NCBI GenBank assembly: GCA_003223215.1 | Contig: QHYH01000085.1 | Location: forward strand, 1-64,000 | Reading direction: 5' to 3' | Source: Acidobacteriota bacterium | GTDB lineage: Bacteria > Acidobacteriota > Terriglobia > Acidiferrales > UBA7541 | DNA: 64,000 nucleotides | Shown: in pieces, positions 63,519-64,000 of the stretch | Position numbering within the stretch: the stretch's first letter is position 1 | Layout of the letters: every line of letters starts with the position of its first letter | Made by a program: the position numbers and the translations under genes | Notes under the pieces: model-generated | Told to the model about the DNA's origin: nothing | Databases searched by the model: none | The model's input: the letters and a program-made list of their open reading frames with translations, nothing else

Positions 63519-64000
63519 GACCATTTCCGCTACCATCGCGGCGCGCTCGGCCAGCTTTCTCATGGTTTCTTCCAAGCGAACACTGTAGCCGCTGAGCAAA
63601 TCGCTGAGATCACTGATTTGCGGGAGTGGTGTGAAACCGGCCCACACGCTTAGGCGAATCACCCGATATCGCCACAGGAAGTTCCACGTCAAAACTACTC
63701 TTTCCAGTTCTTGCCCGCCGGCGACTGCCGGGGAGAGCGCCGCGACAATTCTCGCGGTGCGCAGAAGCCTTTGGAGTTCCGCCTGCAAAGCAGAAAGGTA
63801 AGCCAGGGCGACGTTCCGGCGCTCTCTCTGCATTCGCCGCAACGCCTCCCGAGGGATTCTTTTCGAAGCAAACTCCAAGTCCGCAGGCGCCAGCGCTCGC
63901 CGGATCTGCGGCAAGTGCGTGACATGGCTCCCCTGAAGGTCTTGGGGAATCGCGGAGGATGGGGAAGGGACGGTATGGCCCTTTGGGTTTCGCAGCGACC
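63483..64000 (-). CDS. Hypothetical protein, 5' end beyond the window
   Basis: The frame is open from the stop at 63483 to the window edge at 64000 without interruption. A TTG at 63914 is one possible start (143 residues), but the codons upstream (PSPSSAIPQDLQGSHVTHLP) continue the frame, so the protein is probably longer. It is Arg/Leu-rich and mostly helical (REALRRMQRERRNVALAYLS, ALQAELQRLLRTARIVAALS). I recognise no domain. The gene is convergent with the hybrid kinase and their 3' ends overlap by 36 bases. Confidence 0.55.
   Translation of the reverse strand, partial: SLRNPKGHTVPSPSSAIPQDLQGSHVTHLPQIRRALAPADLEFASKRIPREALRRMQRERRNVALAYLSALQAELQRLLRTARIVAALSPAVAGGQELERVVLTWNFLWRYRVIRLSVWAGFTPLPQISDLSDLLSGYSVRLEETMRKLAERAAMVAEMVSSPDRRRIDPI

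Overview
The window looks like a chromosomal segment of a member of the Acidobacteriota, probably from an environmental genome. I infer this from family content, not from a marker gene. It has an ADOP-type duplicated permease, Oar-like TonB-dependent receptors with an N-terminal carboxypeptidase-regulatory (CnaB-like) domain, a TPR protein paired with such a receptor, abundant secreted glycoside hydrolases, and a gap-pgk-tpiA-secG cluster. Most genes are moderately GC-rich and start with ATG, GTG or TTG.

Layout. 0.4-9.7 kb: a MASE1/PAS sensor kinase, a frameshifted beta-lactamase-like hydrolase, a dihydrofolate-reductase-like protein, a secreted haem-c protein and the lipid II flippase MurJ. 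9.8-17.4 kb: an ADOP permease, a GH32 fructan/sucrose hydrolase, a penicillin-acylase-like lipoprotein and a polysaccharide deacetylase. 18.2-25.1 kb: a decayed uronic-acid/xylan-type locus. It holds a frameshifted enolase-superfamily dehydratase, a GH115 alpha-glucuronidase, the tail of a TonB-dependent receptor split by a complete 2,083-bp ISKra4-like element (25-bp perfect terminal repeats, 9-bp target duplication), and an internally deleted GH31 gene. 25.3-32.3 kb: NTP phosphatase (DUF84), thymidine kinase, a GHMP kinase, a BamE-like protein, a lipase-maturation-factor homologue and an ankyrin protein. 32.6-36.8 kb: gap, pgk, tpiA, secG and tRNA-Leu(GAG). 37.0-38.8 kb: a broken HEAT-repeat gene and a frameshifted vanadium-haloperoxidase-like gene. 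39.2-42.7 kb: an operon of ECF sigma factor, zinc-finger anti-sigma, ABC ATPase and ABC permease. 43.3-43.5 kb: the 3' remnant of an IS200/IS605 tnpB. 43.6-50.6 kb: VOC protein, nucleoside hydrolase, a small membrane zinc-ribbon protein, a highly aberrant haem-copper oxidase subunit I with a subunit III, and two aminotransferases. 50.9-58.6 kb: a TonB-dependent receptor with a TPR partner, followed by a scrap yard of duplicated and truncated genes. 58.7-64 kb: an HD-GYP response regulator divergent from a large hybrid sensor kinase, and a gene running off the edge.

The observation I rate highest is the subunit I-like protein at 45.7-47.4 kb. The haem-ligand histidines are readable, but two of the three histidines that bind CuB in haem-copper oxidases are glutamine, and the K-channel lysine and the propionate-binding arginine pair are also missing. 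It sits with a subunit III gene and no visible subunit II. This suggests a non-canonical haem protein complex rather than an ordinary terminal oxidase.

Several genes carry single reading-frame breaks (3.97, 19.05, 37.2, 37.9, 57.6 and 58.1 kb). Housekeeping genes do not. Either these are real pseudogenes in an accessory-rich region or some are base-calling errors; raw reads would decide. I saw no CRISPR array, rRNA gene or prophage.
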